31,167 nt of DNA, from positions 1 through 31,167 of the IMG/VR virus record IMGVR_UViG_3300030098_002531; one strand, 5' to 3'. The DNA is from a virus. Numbering within the stretch: position 1 is the stretch's first letter; each line of letters begins with the position of its first letter. Below, one piece after another: positions 28,030 to 31,167 of this stretch. Below the pieces are notes generated by a model. The model saw only the letters and a list, made by a program, of their open reading frames with translations, ran no database searches and was not told where the DNA came from. Made by a program: the position numbers and the translations under genes.

Positions 28030-28842
28030 TTATGTATTGTTGTCGAGGACTTCATAGACACCGTTATCATTGATAACGACAGCGCCCATGGACATCGTCG
28101 ATGTGGTGAGGTGGGATACCTTTTCGGGTATGTAGTTCAATTCGGTAGAGACATCAGCGTTCACACCAAGACCTACAGCAGAGGTATGGTATGCCATATT
28201 CTTACCGGCAGTAACTGCACTGGTCGAAAAGATATTGAAACCAAGGAATTGCTTCATGGTCATGCCACCAGCAAACGGAAGATTCTGCTCACCAACAAAG
28301 TCAGACGATGCAAACTCGTTGATGGCAAAAAGATCGGCATATCCTTTCGGATGCATGGCAAGATAGCGACTACCATCTTCCGGCACATCGTTGGAACCGA
28401 ATGTCTCAAACAATGACAACAGATCGGCCTTTGCAAGGGCAGACCCGGTATCATGGATTTGAGTGCTGTTAGCGCCGGAATCCATGGCCGCATAGATTAA
28501 TTCGTCAGTCTTACGACCAAGAGCAGCAGCAGCTGATTGAGCCACAGCCTGACGCTCATCGATGTTGGTCTTCAACTCATCGAGTTTATCTATATACTCG
28601 GCAGCATAGTAATCTTCCATCGTGCTTTCGACGGTTGTATGCACCAGCTCCATTGGAGTAACGGAACCGTTGCGGCTCTTCGTAGAAGCAGAACCAGTAC
28701 CGATTTTCTGGAAACGAACAGTGTTTCCACTCACTTGCGTGTTACGAATGGTGTTCTTTAGCTTTGAACCCATACGCTGATACGCCATGTGAACTTCGGA
28801 CTCGAACTGCTTAATGAATGCGACATCAATTGTGTTCGCCAT
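28030..28842 (-). CDS. Major capsid protein
   Basis: 270 residues from ATG 28842, with AGGAAGGAC upstream. The pattern MANTIDVAFIKQFESEVHMA, YQRMGSKLKNTIRNTQVSGN, TVRFQKIGTGSASTKSRNG, then DYYAAEYIDKLDELKTNIDE and TDELIYAAMDSGA fits the Phage_capsid_2-type HK97-fold coat proteins. So do the later AMHPKGYADLFAINEFASSD and FLGFNIFSTSAV. It is shorter than T7 gp10 (about 345) and belongs to a different capsid family from T7, although its neighbours are T7-like. An operator palindrome lies 15 bp before the start, suggesting direct control of capsid expression. Confidence 0.88.
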   Translation of the reverse strand: MANTIDVAFIKQFESEVHMAYQRMGSKLKNTIRNTQVSGNTVRFQKIGTGSASTKSRNGSVTPMELVHTTVESTMEDYYAAEYIDKLDELKTNIDERQAVAQSAAAALGRKTDELIYAAMDSGANSTQIHDTGSALAKADLLSLFETFGSNDVPEDGSRYLAMHPKGYADLFAINEFASSDFVGEQNLPFAGGMTMKQFLGFNIFSTSAVTAGKNMAYHTSAVGLGVNADVSTELNYIPEKVSHLTTSTMSMGAVVINDNGVYEVLDNNT

Positions 28843-28856
28843 TATTACAGTCCTTC

Positions 28857-28870
28857 CTGCATAAATGCAG
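28857..28870. promoter_or_regulatory. Operator site before the capsid gene
   Basis: CTGCATAAATGCAG, perfect 5-bp arms. It lies in the 74-bp gap before the capsid start. On - a TTGGTG lies upstream as a possible -35, but no good -10 is visible, so the promoter is uncertain while the operator match is clear. Confidence 0.7.
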
Positions 28871-28916
28871 TTAGAGTTTCACCAAAGATCGGTTGTCCGC
28901 TTCGCTCTTCATCTGG

Positions 28917-29480
28917 TTATCCTAGAGGGCCATCAGTTAGACGCGGGCCGTCGTTATCTTCGAATGACACTGAATACTCTGGCCCGCAACGCACAAATCT
29001 TAACACCGAGTAGCCATTGATCATTGTCGGCTCTGTTGAAAACATGAAGCCAAGCCGCGCCAGCCACTCAATCGTTTTGACATGATCCAGTGGCACCACA
29101 TTTTCCAACAGGTCATATTGCGTCTGGAAATGATCGACCATGCTAATCACCATCTTGTGAAAGTTTTTAGCGTGATCTTCGATGGCCGCAGAGCCTAACA
29201 ACCAGATGGACCCGATGCGGTAGTCATCTTCTTGTGTAAGAGGCATTACACCGCCCATACAGATAGGCGTCTTATCAACAAGGGCTGCATAAGTCTCAGC
29301 CCCCTTAACTGTCAGAGGATGGTGTAAAGCACGCCACGGCGTTGCACCGTGTATCATACACTCGCGCACATCTGTCAGCCGGAGGAAGTGCTGAAGTTTG
29401 CCAGCATGCGTAGCTGTGGCGCGCTTTACGATTATGTCGCCAAACCGGCTATTGTTGGTAAAGCTTGGCAAAGCCGTCAT
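28917..29480 (-). CDS. T7 gp13-like / GNAT-like virion assembly protein
   Basis: 187 residues. The motif series IIVKRATATHAGKLQHFLRL, GAETYAALVDKTPICMGGVM, YRIGSIWLLGSAAIEDHAKN and LLENVVPLDHVKTIEWLARL, GFMFS is the phage gp13/GNAT-like fold: 'W.l.....' then 'l.N.v...h...i.WL..lGF'. T7 gp13 is needed for correct core assembly. In T7 it lies after gp12, whereas here it lies between scaffold and capsid. It overlaps the scaffold gene by 32 bases. A true acetyltransferase activity is not shown. Confidence 0.75.
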   Translation of the reverse strand: MTALPSFTNNSRFGDIIVKRATATHAGKLQHFLRLTDVRECMIHGATPWRALHHPLTVKGAETYAALVDKTPICMGGVMPLTQEDDYRIGSIWLLGSAAIEDHAKNFHKMVISMVDHFQTQYDLLENVVPLDHVKTIEWLARLGFMFSTEPTMINGYSVLRFVRCGPEYSVSFEDNDGPRLTDGPLG

Positions 29481-30174
29481 TCACTTGCTTGATGTAACCA
29501 TGATCCCTGCTTCCCTGTTTCCAGTAGCGTTCATCATTCATCATATTGCGCAACTCATCTTCAGAGAGTTGTGCAGCAGGCGCTGTATTACCCTGCACGG
29601 CGGGCACATTGATTGTGGACATAATCTTTTCCAGTGCCTCAATGCCGGAAGCAGATTGCCCAAGCCGCTCTATGGCTTCAAATTGCGCATCATCGAAAAA
29701 CTGATCTGCCCATAAGCGCACAGCCTCAATGCGGGCATCAGCATTCTCACCCAATGCTTTGTGTTCGTCTTCAAGATTAGGCATACCCGCATTAAGCGCT
29801 TCGGCATATTTCTGAATGCCAGCTTCAAACTTCTCCTGCCCATATCCGTTGTCATATGAGAATTGCGCCCACCAATTCAGCAAATCATTATTGACGGCTT
29901 CTTCTTCATTGAGGTTTTCGGGCAGCTGATAGTCGCCAACAGTTGCTGGCCGGTCCTGCCACTGCTCCTGATGCAACTCATCTTTTATGGAAGCGCGTAA
30001 TTCTTCATCGCTTTTGCCCAGCTTTGTTTCCAGATGAGAGTAGGAAGAAACCAGATCTTCCGGGGTTTTGAATTTTTCTGGCAACCACTCTGGCCGTTCA
30101 ACGGCTCCAGATTGGCTACCGTCAACAGGTGCTTCAGCTGCTTCTGCAACTTCCACATTATCTGCTTCATCCAT
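29449..30174 (-). CDS. Capsid scaffolding protein (T7 gp9-like)
   Basis: 241 residues from ATG 30174 (MDEADNVEVAEAAEAPVD), chosen because AAAAAGGATCAAAG precedes it and it overlaps the upstream stop. An upstream open extension to 30261 is rejected. The sequence RPEWLPEKFKTPEDLVSSYS, HLETKLGK is the standard scaffold motif of T7-like and related phages. The rest is acidic, Gln/Glu/Ala-rich and helical, and the C-terminus (YWKQGSRDHGYIKQVNDGFA) would contact the coat protein. It guides capsid assembly and should leave before packaging. Confidence 0.88.
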   Translation of the reverse strand: MDEADNVEVAEAAEAPVDGSQSGAVERPEWLPEKFKTPEDLVSSYSHLETKLGKSDEELRASIKDELHQEQWQDRPATVGDYQLPENLNEEEAVNNDLLNWWAQFSYDNGYGQEKFEAGIQKYAEALNAGMPNLEDEHKALGENADARIEAVRLWADQFFDDAQFEAIERLGQSASGIEALEKIMSTINVPAVQGNTAPAAQLSEDELRNMMNDERYWKQGSRDHGYIKQVNDGFAKLYQQ

Positions 30175-30424
30175 CTTTGATCCTTTTTGCATGGTTGATA
30201 CGTCGCTCAATAAGACCGACAAGATATCGCTGACCCTCCAAATGTCGGAGTTCAGCGTCACTTACATTCGCACCAGTGACTGCTTCAATGGTAATCGAAC
30301 GCAAATATTTCAGCACTTCCTTGCCATTCGGCGTGCTGAATAAGGATGCTGTATCTAATGAAATCTTGTTGTCCGCGTTTTCTGCGCGTGCAAACCCATC
30401 AAGTCGGAGGCGGTGCCCCGGCAT
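30167..30424 (-). CDS. Bbp19-like small phage protein
   Basis: 85 residues; ATG 30424 lies inside the portal 3' end with GGGAG upstream. The sequence FSTPNGKEVLKYLRSITIEA, NVSDAELRHLEGQRYLVGLI, ERRINHA follows the pattern I recall for Bbp19-like proteins: 'F.t..G..VL..L......' then 'EG.R.lv..I...'. Such proteins commonly lie between portal and scaffold in podoviruses. Function is unknown; probably head morphogenesis. Confidence 0.7.
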   Translation of the reverse strand: MPGHRLRLDGFARAENADNKISLDTASLFSTPNGKEVLKYLRSITIEAVTGANVSDAELRHLEGQRYLVGLIERRINHAKRIKDG

Positions 30425-31167
30425 CTGCTACTCCCTGCATCTGCTGCATCTGCTGCATTTGTTGCATGGCTTGCATGATCTGCTCACGCTCACCAGCATC
30501 CCTAATCAAGCTGTCAGGCACACCAAATTTCTTAGCCAGGAATGTGGCTGTTTCTTCTGAAGACACCAGAAGATTCACCATCTCAGGACCAAAGCGCATG
30601 CCAACCATTTCCAAGAAACGATCAACCGATGCGATATCCTGATTGGCTTGTGCCTGTGCAAGTGGAGATACAGAGCGCACTTTAACTTCCCGGCCATTGA
30701 TGACCGGCATGTCAATGCGTCCCTGTTTCTTCAATATATATACAACCCGTTGCAAGACGGGCTGGATAAACTCAGCCTGTAATCGTCCGAAGGCAGAGCC
30801 GATGCGCCGGGAAAGGTCGGCCATCCTCTCCGCTACTTCGGTGGCTGTTGCTGGCGTCTTGTTGGGGTCACCAAGCATATCATTGTAAAGCGCACGTTTG
30901 ATGTTGTTGCGCATGTCGCTCAGAATAAGATTAGCCACATCAAAGGAACCAGCAGCACGAATAGGCTGCAAGCCTGCGCTTGTTGGAGATTTCGGGATGA
31001 TTGTACCCGGCACAAGATTGATGGAATCGGTATTGATTACCCCATCATCGTCCATCTGGTAGATGCCGGATATCGCCATCTGCGCATTCTCAAGGACAAG
31101 TTCGATAGTGAGGTTCGTTGTCTTGATTGCGCTGAGTGAATTAACAAGTGGCCCGCGTCCGTAAACT
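30399..31167 (-). CDS. Portal (head-tail connector), 5' end outside window
   Basis: The frame is open to the window edge, so about 255 C-terminal residues are seen. T7 gp8 has 536. The visible start YGRGPLVNSLSAIKTTNLTI, ELVLENAQMAISGIYQMDDD, GVINTDSINLVPG is the signature of Head-tail_con (PF12236) portals. The region RIGSAFGRLQAEFIQPVLQR, VVYILKKQGRIDMP is the wing/crown helix. The end is a Met/Gln repeat (IMQAMQQMQQMQQMQ) encoded by imperfect 9-bp CTGCTGCAT-type repeats. It forms the dodecameric ring for DNA entry. Confidence 0.92.
   Translation of the reverse strand, partial: VYGRGPLVNSLSAIKTTNLTIELVLENAQMAISGIYQMDDDGVINTDSINLVPGTIIPKSPTSAGLQPIRAAGSFDVANLILSDMRNNIKRALYNDMLGDPNKTPATATEVAERMADLSRRIGSAFGRLQAEFIQPVLQRVVYILKKQGRIDMPVINGREVKVRSVSPLAQAQANQDIASVDRFLEMVGMRFGPEMVNLLVSSEETATFLAKKFGVPDSLIRDAGEREQIMQAMQQMQQMQQMQGVADAGAPPPT

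Noticed and set aside
30425-30475. Tandem CTGCTGCAT-type repeats resembling the operator or a repeat array
   Set aside because: They encode the Met/Gln-rich portal C-terminus in frame, and the operator-like CTGCATTTGTTGCAT has 5 bases instead of 4 between the arms.
1-31167. CRISPR arrays, insertion sequences, retron or diversity-generating retroelement
   Set aside because: No regular spacer-repeat array, transposase, reverse transcriptase or template/variable repeat pair was seen on either strand.
1-31167. Complete circular phage genome
   Set aside because: Joining the two ends does not restore the portal N-terminus or the left-edge gene, and no large terminase is present, so some sequence is missing.

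Overview
The window is most of the genome of a temperate, podovirus-type phage with a T7-like particle and a lambda-like early region. The host is probably a marine alphaproteobacterium. That is an inference from the gene types (DUF6321-type protein, YqaJ/ERF recombination pair, gene-transfer-agent-type 3-TM holin, tRNA-Thr attachment site) and the moderate GC content. No host gene is present. The attP-like site has phage genes on both sides (integrase on one, lysis genes on the other), so this is the free or circular form and not an integrated prophage. The large terminase and the portal N-terminus are missing and should lie just beyond the right edge.

Layout. Early genes are on the + strand (2742-11942) and late genes on the - strand (31167 down to 11908, and 2179 down to 1). 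The two sets diverge at a gene-free, hairpin-rich block (2180-2741) and converge at about 11.9 kb. Left edge (-): small terminase, a 57-aa membrane protein, a 363-aa unknown, a DUF6321-like protein and a partial small basic protein. + arm: small unknowns, a DUF932 protein, a structured RNA candidate, then the immunity switch (a CI-like repressor facing a Cro-like gene). Next come a primary lytic operon (HTH, zinc ribbon, resolvase-like nuclease, replication initiator) and a recombination/integration operon (YqaJ exonuclease, HTH_39, ERF annealase, SSB-like, excisionase-like, tyrosine integrase). This arm ends with an attP that carries the 5' half of a tRNA-Thr(GGU) and two small genes. - arm from the right: portal, Bbp19-like, scaffold, gp13/GNAT-like, capsid, small head protein, tail tubes A and B, gp14/15/16-like internal virion proteins, T7-type fibre with an S74 chaperone, a second fibre/spike, and a lysis cassette (holin-like genes, GTA-type holin, GH24 endolysin).

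Regulation is the most notable feature. A 14-bp palindrome, consensus CTGCATTAnTGCAG, occurs three times in the repressor/cro gap at 42-44 bp spacing. It recurs in front of almost every other transcription unit: 1680, 8038/8069, 11399/11442, 13084, 18502 and 28857. Several copies sit between or on recognisable -35/-10 boxes. The phage has T7-like morphogenesis genes, but no phage RNA polymerase or Q-type antiterminator is visible. The simplest reading is that one repressor silences early, integration, lysis, fibre and capsid operons directly through dispersed operators. This is an inference from site position and sequence.
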